This document shows positions 43,753-57,012 of a stretch of DNA of 64,000 bases, piece by piece. Origin of the DNA: Congeria kusceri (lineage: Eukaryota > Mollusca > Bivalvia > Myida > Dreissenidae). The stretch lies in NCBI GenBank assembly GCA_027627225.1, contig CM051034.1, forward strand, positions 3,963,501 through 4,027,500, read 5' to 3'. The position numbers and the translations under genes were made by a program. Under the pieces are notes generated by a model. It did not search any database, was not told the origin of the DNA, and saw nothing but the letters and a program-made list of their open reading frames with translations. How positions within the stretch are numbered: position 1 is the first letter of the stretch; every line of letters starts with the position of its first letter.

Positions 43753-45949
43753 ATTACGTGGATGAAGGAAACCTATGCACTAGGTTGGGGGGTTACACTT
43801 CACATTGAAATAATGTTAGATACACATCCTCATATTGATGAAGGTCTTAAAAGTTTCGAAGCCATGAAGTATTTGACACATTTATATACAAATGTTGTTG
43901 TATAAAGCGTGTATATTAAGATATACGGACATTGATACAACTACTTTGATAGTAGCTTTTCATCTCCTAAATAATCATTGTTCTGTCTTGTTTCGTTATC
44001 TCCGTTTCTCATAGATCAAGGTTACCTCATATGTAAATACAAGTACATGTATGAACTCACGAATCTGCTTTGTGGTTTTTAACATGTTTTATCTCTCATT
44101 TAATATCTTTTTTATATACCAGGTACTCATAAATTCAAATGGGATATGGCAATCGTTCGACAGAAATATCAAATATCAGATCATTCACGGTCACACACAG
44201 ATAACAATTTTTCGCCGTATCGATGTTGATACTTCCTCTTTCGATTTGCTTTTCTCCACCTGACGATGAATGACATTACAGTTGTTGAAGACAGCACAGG
44301 TGAAAAATAATTTATATAAACATCATATTCATCTGGCGTTTTCTTAACATAATATATACTATAGACATCACTAGTGTTTGGCGCGTTGCTAGGATTATAA
44401 ATTTGCATATAAACATCACGAATATTTGTTGCGCTGATATGATAGTAATTCGTATCATAAATATTGGATATCGAGTTTTGTTTTCAGACACGTTTTTTTT
44501 AGTCATTGGTAAAGTCTTGCTGTATAACTTCATATAGTACGTGTATATAGCTGTTTAATAGTTTTAATTCTAGCGACAGATTATCGTAAATCATTATGAA
44601 TTAACAACACTAATTAGTCAAGCATTATGAGGATTTATTTATTTAAGAATAAGTCATAAATCCGATGTTCATAAATTATACTTATATTATTGATATTCGT
44701 TTTATACTGCTGCCATTTGCAACTCCATTATCGTTTTAGCTAGTCTGCAAAAGAGTTTAAAACATTTCAAGACAACAGGTGTCTTCTCTATTCATCAACA
44801 GTGTTAACGAGTACATTTTACATTAAGTGATTTACTTATAAATAAGCTTATTTTTATTAATGTCAAATTTCTCAGCTGTAAAAGGTCGCTTTCGTTCTTT
44901 TATATATTCCGGAATACATGTGTACTTTAAGGTGTCAGTAGATTTAGAATTTGTCTATGCATTCAAAAACACGCATTATTCCTTATGAAAATTTCATGTG
45001 AAGACCATGAAGGCGCTGTGACATAGACCATTTTGGTTGTACACATTTTTATTTATGTTAAATCTATTTCTACACCATACTGAATCTCATAAAAAGGGAA
45101 GCAAACAGTTATTTTTATATGAGAATTCAACACCAAAATGGCCTACTTTCGATTTCAAGAAAAGTGTCCGGAAATTAATCCGAATTACTGTGCACATTTG
45201 TCCAAAGTCAAACGACAATTGTTTGAGATAAATATTGCGCTATTTTTTCTTTAGAATTATGTCAGTTACCGTGTTTGATGTTTCGTCCACGATATCATTA
45301 ATCCTCAGCTTACGTTGTGATAAAAAACATTTTGTAAAAAATAGTCCGTGTGCACTGTTTTAACTTAGTTTTAATTATTTTCTCCAAACTTACTTACCTG
45401 AAAAATAAAATAGAATTTTTTTTATCAAGAACACATAATTGTACCTACGCGATAAAGGAATATTGAATCAAAAGCTGCTAACATTTAATTATTCGCCTTA
45501 CCAAAGGTGGTACTTTCACTTTCGATTGAGGTTTTCCAAGGGTCTTTTCCGCGAAGAATGCGGAAAACTTTGGACACAATGTTTCTTTACAACTGACCGG
45601 CTGACAGGTGACGCAAGCTTCTTCAAATTTAAGAAAAATACCGCAAGTTAGAAAGTTTACAGTCCGCATAGACGTGTCTCGTAATAATTCATCAATGTAG
45701 GTATATAATTTCTATCACATAGATCAGGACAACTTCCCCGCAAGAACTAAAATCGATTGAACACTCTGACAGTTTTTTTCGGACGCTGCTTAATTTCGGA
45801 CATTTTTTTTCTTGTTCATCACACTGAGGGCGCATTATGTTCAGTGCCCATTTTCACATTAAATGCTCGATCATCATTAAAACGGTTAACATTAGTATAA
45901 TGTATTTGTGTATAATGATTATTTACTCATAATTATATATGAGGCCTGT

Positions 45950-47152
45950 CTTGGGAAAACTGGGCTTAATGTTTACTCGTCATCGGTATTCTCGCCGTAT
46001 CTCTATTTTCGCGGTGTTTATCTTCGGATTTTCATGCTTAATTGTCATCATCTAACATATTTTTGGTTTTCTTTAAGAAAATAATAAGTAATAAATTAAT
46101 TCATTCGAATTTATACAAGTAATATGATTTGAAACCATAAATATAAATAACTTTCGTATCAGCTTGCAGCTATCGGTAGACATTAGGGGGTCAATGTCTA
46201 CACTTTCGTCTGCTTGAGTAACTATAAATGAAGACTCAAGTTATTGTTTTGTTATATTTGTTAAAGGTTAAAATCCAACAATTTAAAGTGTATTTGTGTT
46301 TGTTTATACACTAACAGCAAACTTATTTCAAAACAAACGTTTTTCCGCGAGATTACCGATGACGTAATTTTTCAAGATGGCTGCATGGTGCATTGAAAAA
46401 CAGAATAATTTAAGGACGAATACTTTACTTTTAAACAGGATTTCCAGTTGTTGTTTTTGTGAAAAGGTTTAATTTATAGCATGGTATTGAAAAAAAAAAG
46501 TTTTGTTAGTTGTTTTTTGCTCCAAATATTTACTTAAAGGTAAGTACCGCGAGAATACAGATTAACAGTATATACGTGCGTAGTGTTGTCGCAGAGCTGT
46601 ATGCACAGGCTAAACCTGGTATCCATAGACGCGTCATCCGTAAACCATTGCATTTTTCTTTACGATTGTTTTCAGACTATCATTGTGAAAATGACTTCTT
46701 TAGACGAGTTGTCGATTTTTTTTTTTAATGGGTGAAGTTCTGTACATGAAGAAAAGTAATTCAATTAATTTTTTGCTAATATCAGTATTACTTAGCTGCA
46801 CCTTCATTGCAAACGCACTCCGATGACCTCCGTCTGCGTTAAAAGAAACGCGCACGGCTCGTTTCGGTCTCATGCGATTTTATTGCATGCACGCAGACTG
46901 GTGTAGTGTACTATACATATCGTTTGGTGCGTTTTTATCGGAGACGTAACACAGAGACACAAGACGACGATGGAGCAAGTTGACGCGACTCTGGAATACC
47001 AGCCTAAACCGGGACGACACTTTTATGGTATTTTATATTTTAAGGAAGTCTCTTCTAAATATGAATCCACTGTACGTGGAAAGTGTTGTTCTGGAATAGC
47101 CTGAGATGACACTTTACGCACATGCATTAAGCCCGGTTTTCCCATGACACTG
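45950..47152. mobile_element. PIF/Harbinger-like element (unit B copy)
   Basis: The termini GGGAAAACTGGGCTTAATG and CATTAAGCCCGGTTTTCCC are inverted. It keeps about 600 bp (about 45973-46570) missing from unit A, but has lost most of the transposase-like segment seen in A and C (deletion near 46755). Confidence 0.55.
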
Positions 47153-47909
47153 CTCATATCTAAAATTGTTTAGGATCATTTTTGAAAATGTAATATCACA
47201 TTCCGAACTTTGTTACGAAAGGGTCGATTACTGGTCCAGTTCAAGTCCTTAAATATTTTCTTGCGCAGTGACATTAGGTGCCCAATGTGGGACAGTAAGT
47301 TACACTGGTTAACTTTCATTACCCTGAGTATAATGGGACACTTAAAAAAATAAAAAAATGTCTTGCCTAATATTTTGGGGTATTCAAAAATAACTCATAA
47401 AAGTATGTTCTAGAATTTAGGGTAATACAAGATACAGTCTATTCTTCCGGGTAGTACATATTATTACCTCAGCATATTAATTTCTTACTTTAAAGAATAA
47501 ATATTATTAAAGGGTATGTTTGTTAATAGAGTAATGTTTATAAGATCAAATTAATTTGTTGCTTGGGACTTGGTATTTTTCAAAAGATTAAGTGAGAAGA
47601 CCTTGTCTTTCATACTCCAGTAGAGTAGAAAGGCCCCTGACAGTGTTAATTAAGGAACATAGATAAGCAGTCACAACATAGAGAGAAACAAGTCGCAATG
47701 CAACCAGCATATCAGCAGGATATGTGTGGCTTATACAGTAACAACATATGGTGATATTGTGTCTTCAAATATTTAATTTATTTATCCACATAAAAGAATT
47801 CAGCTTTCAAATGTGTCCCAATATTGAGGGACTCACAAAATGAATAGTTTTTGAAAAATTAGCTGTTTCGTAATATTTAGGGTGTGCCAATACTTAGGGT
47901 AATTATAGT

Positions 47910-48482
47910 ATGTCTATATCAAACATAAAGACACTTTTGAATGACTACGGTTTTACATATGTTTTCGAAAACTATAACTGTGTCCATGAAAAATCTTTTC
48001 TTAGTGAGTTTAAAAATAGAGTAATTGATTGTTTTATACAGGAATGGGTAAGGTCATTACAAAGTCCTGTTCTTTTGTTGTATAAAGAATATAAACTTAA
48101 TTTTGAATATGAAATGTATTTAGACATCCTACCTAGAAGTTTAAGATTTTATTTTTCTAGACTTAGACTCTCAGTGCATCCTTTAAGAATCCAAACTGGT
48201 ACGTTTGGTAGAAATCGCATTTTACGAGAAGAAAGGTATTGTTTGTGCTGCGATAAACGTGACATAGAAGACGAGTATCATTTTATACTCATCTGTAACT
48301 GTTTTACTGCTATAAGAAAAAAATACATAAAATCAAAATATTACTCAAGTCCATCGGTATTTAAATTTTTAGAACTCATGAAATCCTGTAAAAGGGAAGA
48401 GCTTATCAAACTTTCATTATTTATTAAGGAAGCTCTTTGTGTTAGACAATCAATTTTGAACGCTGTTGAGGGATCACAATAA
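47910..48482 (+). pseudogene. C-terminal fragment of a LINE polyprotein
   Basis: The apparent ATG lies in the target sequence, so the frame is a truncation and not a gene. It keeps RSLRFYFSRLRLSVHPLRIQ and a CxxC-H-C knuckle (YCLCCDKRDIEDEYHFILIC), the usual end of many invertebrate LINE proteins. It differs from both larger LINEs in the window. Confidence 0.75.
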
Positions 48483-48804
48483 GATATTCTTTTCATCCCC
48501 ACTATTTATATCTCTGTACTTTATATCAATTGATTTAAACTAGAATTATTTGCATATATATGTTTTGTAATGGTAATTCACTATTATGCGTCATCCTCAC
48601 TATTTGTATTTCCTATACTTTATGTCAATTGATTAAAACTATTATTATTTGCATGTATATGTTATGTGATGGTTATTAACCATTATACGTCAGTAACCTG
48701 TTATCACGTGATCTTTATTGTGCATGTTTTGTTTTTTTCCATAAAGAAGACGATGTACTACGTGCAAGTCTTAATAAACTCTCTGTTCTGTTCTGTTCTG
48801 TTCT
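47914..48804 (+). mobile_element. 5'-truncated LINE tail with (TGTTC)n end
   Basis: Unit C has AGTATGTATAAACACCC (near 62186) where unit B carries this insert. It holds the C-terminal 190 codons of a LINE protein, then a 3' UTR with a near-duplicate segment, ending in repeated TGTTC pentamers, a microsatellite tail typical of several LINE clades. Confidence 0.8.
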
Positions 48805-48958
48805 AAACACCCTTGAATTTGGGGGGGGGGGGGGGATTCACATTTGAGATTTGATGTATGTCATGGTATGAACTTGGTCACTGTAGGGTAGATGTTGGAT
48901 ATAGCTCAGACATCCACAAAAAATACCATAACCAGTTTGATAAGGTTTCCTACCATAG

Positions 48959-49373
48959 CAGGGTTTCCCCCAGGCCAATAAGGCATATTGATGCCGACAT
49001 CCCTTCGTAATCAGGGGTGGTCTCCCGACATCCCTTAATTGATGCAACGTGCCTTAATCAGTCACCCGACATGTTATAAATATAAAGCATTAAACTGTGA
49101 AAATATTGTTTATTATCAACACGTGCGCTGTGCTTGTCAAAGATTATAGATTTAATTAGGTGGTTCTGCAACTGGAGACAGTAAGTGGAGCGTTAATTGA
49201 TACTGAACAAACTTTTAATTAGCACATACTATATGCCTGTCTTTTATCTGCAAAATGTGAAAACAAAACGTTTAGGTTCCTAAAACGTAAAATTGTCTAA
49301 TACTATATGAAGGGAACACCCCTTCCTAGCCCATTCCGTTTGTGCCCGACATCCCTTCCTGGGGGAAACCCTG
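48959..49373. mobile_element. MITE with CAGGGTTTCCCC termini (unit B)
   Basis: CAGGGTTTCCCCCAGG and CCTGGGGGAAACCCTG form a 16-bp inverted repeat around 415 bp. CCCGACATCCCTT recurs inside. Unit C has the same element at 62357-62771. Confidence 0.7.
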
Positions 49374-49615
49374 ATATTAAGTCAGATTGAAACTTGCTAT
49401 TATCAAATTATACCATGACCAAAACATAACTGGTCAAAACATACCATGTTACTTTACAGATATCACATGTATGTAGCAAAGTGTTTTTGCTGCAGAAAAC
49501 ATGGTTGTTTTAATTTTCGCATTAATTTGATAATCTGTATAATTTGATTCCATATAAATTGCTTGTTGATTATTGATCAGTAAGATTGTATTGTATCTAT
49601 AAACATGTTTATTAT

Positions 49616-49901
49616 GCACTTATCAATATTTTCCCAGCGGGCTTATACAGGACTTTAGACAGAACGCAATTCCCGACTGGCGAGAATTTGACACGCCAAA
49701 TGATTCCGGGTCCCGGGAAATAGACTTTGTTCGGATTTTAAATTCCAGTAATATTGGCCCCTGGCCATTTGCTACACCAATTAAGCATCCCCCATTGAGG
49801 GGATTAAGACAAAAATGCTTGTCTCTAGGGTGGGGAATTAGACCCCCAAAAATACAATTAGTCAAATTCCCCTAGGTTTGCCTACTGTTATTGATAGGTG
49901 C
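49616..49901. mobile_element. MITE with GCACYTATCAATA termini (unit B)
   Basis: Left GCACTTATCAATA and complemented right GCACCTATCAATA enclose 286 bp. The flanks share ATTAT. Related copies: 16010-16280, 24874-25075, 63014-63299. Confidence 0.7.
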
Positions 49902-50332
49902 ATTATTTCTTCAAACATTCGTTTGCTGTATGTTAGCAACTTTACCCCAAAATTTATTAACAGTTTTGCATGGAATTTTCTGGGAAGGATGAAAATGTGC
50001 CATGAACAAATGATCAAACTTTGTTGGTGACAGGGATAACCATCTGGATCCAGGAATTGTACATGCTTATATTCTACTTTGTTATGAAACATTATAAGAA
50101 ATTGTTTTGCTACAAACAATGATGAAAAATTGATGGGACTGTTTACGAAAATTCCTCTATTTTAGCAAATTTTTGTCCGATATTGGTCAATTAGTTTTCA
50201 AAATAAAGCTTACATTCTGAGGGAAATTTTAAGGTAAATATAGGGGGAAAATGTATACTTTTTAAGCAGGGGAATGTGTCCCAAATGGGCCCTAAAAACA
50301 CTGTGGGAATGAGCTGGCTTGGCAAAGGTTTG

Positions 50333-50420
50333 CACACTATAATTGCAGTCTGCAGTCCGCACAGGCTGATCGGGGACGAAACTGTACGCCCGTTCGTTAA
50401 GCCCGGTTTTCCCACAACAA
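50333..50420. mobile_element. Half Harbinger-like repeat before CARD gene copy 2
   Basis: It is the same fragment as at 32650-32730, ending about 30 bp before the ATG. Confidence 0.55.
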
Positions 50421-50449
50421 GCTTCATTTTATTTTCAGTGAACTAAAGG

Positions 50450-50560
50450 ATGAACAAAGATGACCAAAGAAAATTTCAAGCTATACGTATTCGTTTTGTG
50501 CAGAGTGTTGACGCGATTGAGATGCTAGGTTGTATTACTTGCCTATCAGACCACACAATG
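50450..50560 (+). CDS. CARD gene copy 2, exon 1
   Basis: 37 codons, MNKDDQRKFQAIRIRFVQSV onward, donor ATG/GTAAGT. Confidence 0.78.
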
Positions 50561-53500
50561 GTAAGTAGGTTTGCTTCAATATTTAATTTTCCTTCATAAA
50601 TATTTTAGATGTAGACTGACAATGTATTACTGAAAATCTTATTCAGCATACATGTACATGTATCATTGATATCGATGTTTTCATGGCCTTTTTGACTCGT
50701 ATAAAAGAGGTCTTAAAAACGTTAAATGTATTAAAATCGTGCAACTTTCCCCAAAAGATGACTTTGTGTCACAGTGTTTTTGTGAAAATTTATTAATGTA
50801 TTTTTTCCCACAACATAGGGCCAAGGTCACACCCCTCTTCTTTGAAGAAAAAGCACTTGTTATTGGTACTATCTTAAGTTGCAATCTTGTTTTAGCATAC
50901 ATGTCATTTTATGCTACTGATCTTTAGTTTTACTTTTATTTAGCATAAGTATCATTTATGTTATTAATATACTAAGTAACCATTTGTGTGCTGCTATTGT
51001 TTGTCTTCATCATCAAAATGGCGCATTAAAAGTGTGAATTGTTTTCTACAGCCAGTCATGGAACAAAGTGCACAGAAAGTGTTTGGATTTTAAGTTAACA
51101 CAAATACGCTGTTCCGTTTATGAATACTAAAAATAGCATGCTCCAATCATTTCTTTTCAAATTGTCATGAAATTAGGAAACAATAATTGGTAGTTGATAT
51201 ATAAAAGTATTGTGAATGAAAGTTTAAATTATTCAAAGACATAACTTAAAAGTAGTTAAGTCAATTTGTAAAAGCTATATGCAATTGTAAACAGAAGTAA
51301 AAAAGTGGGGATGTCTTTTTAATGTTTGTCTATAATTTGCATGTAATCAATGCGAGTTGTGTTTATTAAAATACAAAATATAGGAATAATGAAACTCCAG
51401 AGACATCATCAGGAGATAAAATTATGCCTATACAATACAGGACAATACATACAACACAACACCAAACATAAAAATGATTAAAACTGGGGTCACTGCCTTG
51501 GAACGGTCAATGCAAAGCATTGGGGGTTTAACTCGGTTTAAAGGCATGCCAAACCTCACACTTATCCCAGAATTAATCACAAAACACGCACTTGTATATA
51601 AACTAAGTAAAATAAGATCTATGTATTATTTTGACTGTGTATAAGCAATCACATTTTGAAGACTTCGTTTGTGTGAATTATCTGTGGATAAATTTCATGA
51701 TTTTAATGCATTATATGACACCATTTTCAAGAAAACTGATGTATCACTGTTTTGGAGCAGTTAAATAGTATGTCTCTGGGATTACTTGTTTATAGCTCTA
51801 TTTTATTGTCGCCTGAAAAGGCGAAATATATAGGGGTTATTTTGGCGACGGCAGCAGCCAGTTTAGTTTGTGAAGACAATTACTTGAGAAGTTTTTGTGC
51901 AATAATTATGAAACTTACGGGAAGTGTTAGTAGGCACAAAAGAAAGGTTAAGTTCGGTTTTCTGCATAATTGCTCTTATCGTACTTCAGCTATGCCCCCT
52001 TAAAAATGTAATAGTTCAAATAAGGATTGTGCAGACAATTACTGAACAAGTTTTTATTCATTCATCATACAATTTTTAAGAAGTGTTTGTAATCATAAAA
52101 GGAAGGTCAAGTTCAGTTGTCAGCATAATTGCTCATATCGTACTTGAGTAATGCCCCTTTTTGAAAAAGAAAAGTTCAAATAAGACTTGTGCAGACAGTA
52201 ACTGAAAAAGTTTTTCTGCAAGCATTATGAAACTTTAGTGAAGTGTTAGTAGGCATAAAAGGAAGGTTAAGTTCGCTTTTCGAGTTTTATTGATCTGTAA
52301 AAGTCCTGAAAAAAAATTAGGGTCGGCATGAAAAAAGTAGAGTTGGTCGGGCCACCAGAGACATATTAACAATATTTTAGGCCTTTTTTATTTATTTTAT
52401 CATGATTTTGAATGGTCATGTCTTTTTTTATTACAGTAGGTGTTTATCAGCTAAAGTTGATATCAGGCTTTTTCTGATTGTGTGATTATTGGGTTATTTT
52501 CAGGATACTGTAAGGAATTCCCAAACTTGCCACAATGGCTCCAAAAACTTATCTGCCCAGAAACTGTTTGAAGCCCTTAAATGTCGGCCAGACGGTTTAC
52601 AGCAAGCTGCCGATGCCCTTCGTCAGTGCGGATTTGACGATCTAGCCAATGAGTTAGAACCACAGCCCAGGAAAGGTAGTAAATGGAGTTCTTTGACTAT
52701 CTTATATTCTTACATAAAAAAAATGTATGTAGAAATTATTAAAATTTATAATTGTTTTCTTTTATGTGAAAAATATGGATAATTACATAATCATAACAAA
52801 TTTTACTCACCCAATCGTTATCATTGGCATACTGTAATGCTCTGGTTTAGGTTTGTGTGCAATAAGTTTATAACTCTGTTATCTACTTCAGATATTCAAT
52901 TAAAACTTCATACATGTCTTCAGGGTCATTATATAAGGTCACTAGCCAATGCACCGCAAAAATCTTATCAATCATTACAACTTCCCAGAAATTTTAATGC
53001 AAACCCATTCATAAATTCTGCATAAAGCTGCTAACTAACAAACTAACAGATAAAGCAACAGTAGCGAAACCATAACCTCCATTTTGGATGTCATTAACAT
53101 TTTGATTTGTGTATATCTTACAGCATCAACACAACACCACCCTCATGATCCACAGAGGTATAACAGTCTGCAAGAGCCAATGTCGGCCAATTTTAGACCT
53201 CGTCCCCCTGCGAGCTCTTCTGGAACAACCTTCCCAGAGAGTTACCATGGAAACCCAAATACTGGTGCTGCACCGAACAACCAGTACCCAGCTTCATTTA
53301 GACCACATGTACCAAACTTTCCAGTGGGATTTAACCATCGATACCCTAACAGTGGTGCTTCTCCAAGAAACGAGAATCCGACTCCAATATATCCATATGA
53401 ACAAGGTAGGAATACAGTTCCAAACTTCCAATGGCAAGTTCAGTCCAACCTGTATGGAAGTAATAGTATGTCTGCGACATACCCTGGAGCGTCTACTGTT

Positions 53501-54802
53501 GGTTTACCACGGCCAACATGGTCTTTGTCACAAAAGTCACACCAGCAAGAAACGTATGATAGAAATGCACCATCAGCCAATTCTGCTCCTACAATGTCAG
53601 CGTTTGGAAATTGCCCCCAAGGTGACCAGTACGTACAAGACTTTGGTGGTAAGAATCCATCTATGGAACCAATGAAGCCTTTTTCCTCTGTTGGATCACA
53701 GAATACAGGCGATGTAATTGAGAAGAAAAATGATTTGAATATAACCAATTCAGATACTGAAAATGAAGATTCCGATATTGCTAGTACAGCCAAGAAAAAT
53801 ATTGACACAGATGCGTATAATTTTAATACTCCACATTCTGATTCAAATAAAGGTATAAATAACCAGGAGAATACCAGTTCTAAGCCAACATTGAAAAGTA
53901 AAGAAGTTGGTGTAGAGGAGAAAAGCAGTTCTGGAGAATTAAAGGAATGCTCTGAAAATGTTCGGGTCAAGTCAGAACCGACAGGGTTTGATTCCAGTCA
54001 AACTACCTTAAAAGCCCCTGTTTCTGAGGAAAAATCACAGATTTCTTCACAGGATGAAAAATCGAAAGAAAGTTCCAGAAATACAACGGGAACTGGTTTT
54101 GATTCCAGCGAGACGACTCTCAAATCTCCAATTTCGGATGATAAGCAGCCCGATGTTGATCAGGCTGAAAGTACGCAAGAACTGTCATTTAGATCAGAAG
54201 TTGTTAAAGAAAAATTTGTCAACGAAATTGCTTCAGAAGACGTTGAAAATATTCGAAAGGAATGTTTTTCTAATGTTTATTCCCAGACTGATTCACAATT
54301 GCCTTCAGCGTCAGATGTGTCAACAGAAAAAAGTACGAACGTTGAAGCGCCAGAGCTAATCGATCATTCGATGGAAGTCGCAAAAATAGAAATGGGGTGG
54401 CTTCACAACAGTGATGAACTGAATGATATAAAGAGAAAGGCAGAAAAGGCAAATGCGTTTGGAATTTGCAGCTTGACCGGGGAAGATGGTGAAAGTTATG
54501 TTTCAAATTCAGAAGAAAGCGGTAGCGTTGTGAACTATGGTGAGGACTTTACTTCAACAGATGACAGTGCAATGCCAGGCAGGAACACCGTGGGACCAAA
54601 CACAGATGGCATAAATGAATACCTGCAACAAATGAATTGGAATGATCATTCTCCAGATCAGGCCAAAAATAACAATGTCCACCAAAGTGAGAACGGAACT
54701 GCTGAAAGCAATGACACAGACAATCAACAGGAACATGGTGAAGTTAGTACATCAGATGGTATCCCAGTGCCCAGTATTCAATATCCGCCCAAAGTTACTT
54801 AG
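50450..54802 (+). CDS. CARD-domain protein, MAVS-like candidate, copy 2 (653 aa, C-terminally truncated)
   Basis: Exons 50450-50560, 52504-52675 and 53124-54802 have the same sizes and phases for exons 1-2 as copy 1 and join to 654 codons with TAG. The CARD keeps FVQSVDAIEML, CLSD, LFEALKCRPDG and ALRQCGFDDLANELE; Tyr of GYITCL is Cys here. The tail has one unit of the 125-aa repeat instead of two. A TCG-to-TAG change ends the protein after IQYPPKVT, about 52 residues before copy 1, and only about 30 bp further on the homology jumps to DNA 3.5 kb downstream. The long open frame despite many differences suggests it is still constrained or recently formed. Confidence 0.7.
50561..52503. other. 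CARD gene copy 2, intron 1
   Basis: 1.94 kb intron, collinear with intron 1 of copy 1. It includes the interspersed repeat at about 51806-52280, which has lost its right end. Confidence 0.7.
52504..52675 (+). CDS. CARD gene copy 2, exon 2
   Basis: 172 nt, the same as copy 1, ending GAAAG/GTAGT. It encodes the second half of the CARD. Confidence 0.78.
53124..54802 (+). CDS. CARD gene copy 2, exon 3
   Basis: It starts after ATATCTTACAG/CA. Pro/Asn-rich then acidic Ser-rich tail. In-frame differences from copy 1 include the insert MEPMKPF near 53663 and the single 125-aa unit. It ends at an early TAG (54800-54802). Confidence 0.78.
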
Positions 54803-55820
54803 GCTCAAGTTGGTTTATCCGATGGTGCCAGTCTTTATTGATATACATTTAGCGAATGACGTCATACTTATCGATATGATACACTGAAAATATTATGCCA
54901 AAAAGCGCAAATTAAAAACATATTAACAAAACGTAAAGGTTTTTGTGAACTTAAGTATAACATATGTAGTACAAATGTGGTTTAATTGCGCTACATAATG
55001 CAAAAATGATTTGTTTGTCACAATTTTTTATCGCGCGTTTAGGCACTTGCATTTTACGGAACAATTTCTTTGAATTTCCGGAACTATTTTCAAAACATTA
55101 AGCCCCGGCCATAATTTTTTGCAGAATAACCTACAGTTATTTTCCTTCTTTAGCTATGGACCACAAGCCGCATGTCGTGGTTGAATGGTCATTTGTCAAC
55201 CAGAAAAATCATAATCAATTTTGTAAGAAAATAGGTTTAATTACTTGCATGACTTACATGATTATTGCTAAATTTCTTTTCATTTACAGCTATGTCACAA
55301 GTTTTTGATCAACAGATAATTGTTTGTTGGTTTGAAGAGAAAAACAATTAAGAACATATTATGAAAAAAATCATAAAATATGTGTATATATTGTTTAATT
55401 TTATATCCAAAATCTGATTGGCAAAGTTTGTTTTACAAAATGTAGTAAAATCATGTAAAACGTTCAACTGTTTCTTACTCCATTTCCACACTAATGTTCT
55501 TAAGATGTTTGATTAATTTATAACAATTCTTTCATGTATTTTCTAAAAATCAAGATGGAAGATTTTTTGGTAAGTATAAAAATAGAACAACCTTTTTTTG
55601 GAAATTATGCTTATAATTTTGAACATATAGACAAAGATTATATAATCAAATCACACGTGGTTACCAAAGTGATGAAATCTGACTGGATATAATGGCATTT
55701 AAGTGTACAAGTCTTAATTGTTTGAATATTATGTGACTGGCATACATTTGGTATTATTTAAAGATACATCACTATCCAAAATTATATTAGTCTAAACCTA
55801 CTTCTTTAGCTAGATTTTAT

Positions 55821-56046
55821 AGAAAGCCATAAGCTTATACAGACACTCTCGAGTCCTTAGAAAGCCATAAGCTTATACAGACACTCTCGAGTCCTTAGAT
55901 AGCCATAAGCTTATACAGACACTCTCGAGTCCTTAGAAAGCCATAAGCTTATACAGACACTCTCGAGTCCTTAGAAAGCCATAAGCTAATACAGACACTC
56001 TCGAGTCCTTAGAAAGCCATAAGCTTATACAGACACTCTCGAGTCC
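55821..56046. repeat. 38-bp minisatellite, 6 copies
   Basis: Same unit as 42083-42801, six copies, with unique flanks TTCTTTAGCTA and TTTCCAGGGGAG on both arrays. Confidence 0.95.
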
Positions 56047-56372
56047 GTTTCCAGGGGAGAACCAGGGCTGGTATGAATAAAGAATCTTAGTAAAAAATAA
56101 AGAAAAATCATAAAATTCTCAAATTTAATTACTGGATTTTCTGACAAAGTAATGCATTTCATGCAAAGCATAGTATTTTAAACACAAATTCTAATTTTGA
56201 CTTATGTTCAACTGAAGTTAAGAATGGCTTAAGAATCTTTATAAATATGGGCCCAGTTCTGGGTGTCTTATGAGAACGATCCTTCGAAAGGTTCCGAGTA
56301 GGGATCGAATCCCCGATCTTCGGATCGCAAGGCGGACACCATAGCTATCTATTACGCCACTTCAACCAAGTT
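56047..56372 (-). repeat. tRNA-derived SINE-like repeat
   Basis: On the minus strand the head reads AAGTGGCGTAATAGATAGC (A-box-like) and GGGGATTCGATCCC (B-box and T-arm-like), followed by a body with GGGCCCATATTTATAAAG. The acceptor stem does not pair well, so it is not a functional tRNA. Confidence 0.45.
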
Positions 56373-56901
56373 ATATTAAAACACGATTTGAATAAGTACT
56401 CATAATAAACGTTAACTGTCTCTAAAGGGAAGAACCAGTACTAAGAAAAGAAATGAAATGCTATGTAATGATAACTTAATGGAATATATGTTTAATCTTT
56501 GTTGCAAAACTTATATTAGTGTATATCAAGATATAACTTGGGTATATAAACAACATTGTGTAATAATTATGAGTAAAATGTAAACACGGTTTAAAAAGTG
56601 GTGTCACTTTATTAACGTTGGTTTATATTTTGTATACAATTAATAAACAGCTGTTGTCACCATACCAAAGTTATATTTATGTAATATTTTTAAGTTAAAT
56701 GCACAATGATAGTACATTAAACTGTGTGTGCTATTTATAATACCTTTTGTTGTAAATTCTTTTATTTTGAAGGACAATGCAGAAGTCTGCTAACTAGAAC
56801 CTCGCCTTCTTTGAATTTGTATTAAACATTACCATATATGAATATCAAATATTAACATGTTTCAATGATGTCCGACCAATCAAAATGTAGGTTATATTCT
56901 A

Positions 56902-57012
56902 AGTAAGTTAGAACATATTAAGTAAAATTGCATTGGTTAAGAAGCGGCTCGCTTTGCTGTGCTAGATCCACCCCGTCTTAACCAATAAGATTTTACTTAA
57001 TATGTTCTTACT
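56902..57012. repeat. Inverted repeat (hairpin), second copy
   Basis: It is the counterpart of 43640-43752, with the arms still paired. Confidence 0.7.

Larger units (their letters stand above)
41118..45036. other. 3' flank segment of the duplication, first copy
   Basis: It aligns with 54838-59211. It holds the 38-bp minisatellite, a tRNA-derived repeat with an internal deletion, and the palindrome at about 43640-43752. About 44420-44960 is missing from the second copy. No gene was found. Confidence 0.75.
45037..50449. other. Duplicated unit B, upstream of CARD gene copy 2
   Basis: It aligns with units A and C. It contains the possible exon relic near 45500, the uninterrupted CR1 target near 45727, a Harbinger-like element (45950-47150), one 37-bp minisatellite unit, a LINE tail insertion, two MITEs and the uninterrupted L1 target near 50275. 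No intact host gene is present in it. Confidence 0.85.

Noticed and set aside
56296..56372. Functional tRNA gene
   Set aside because: The T-arm-like block is good, but the acceptor stem does not pair and the anticodon arm is poor; better explained as a SINE head.
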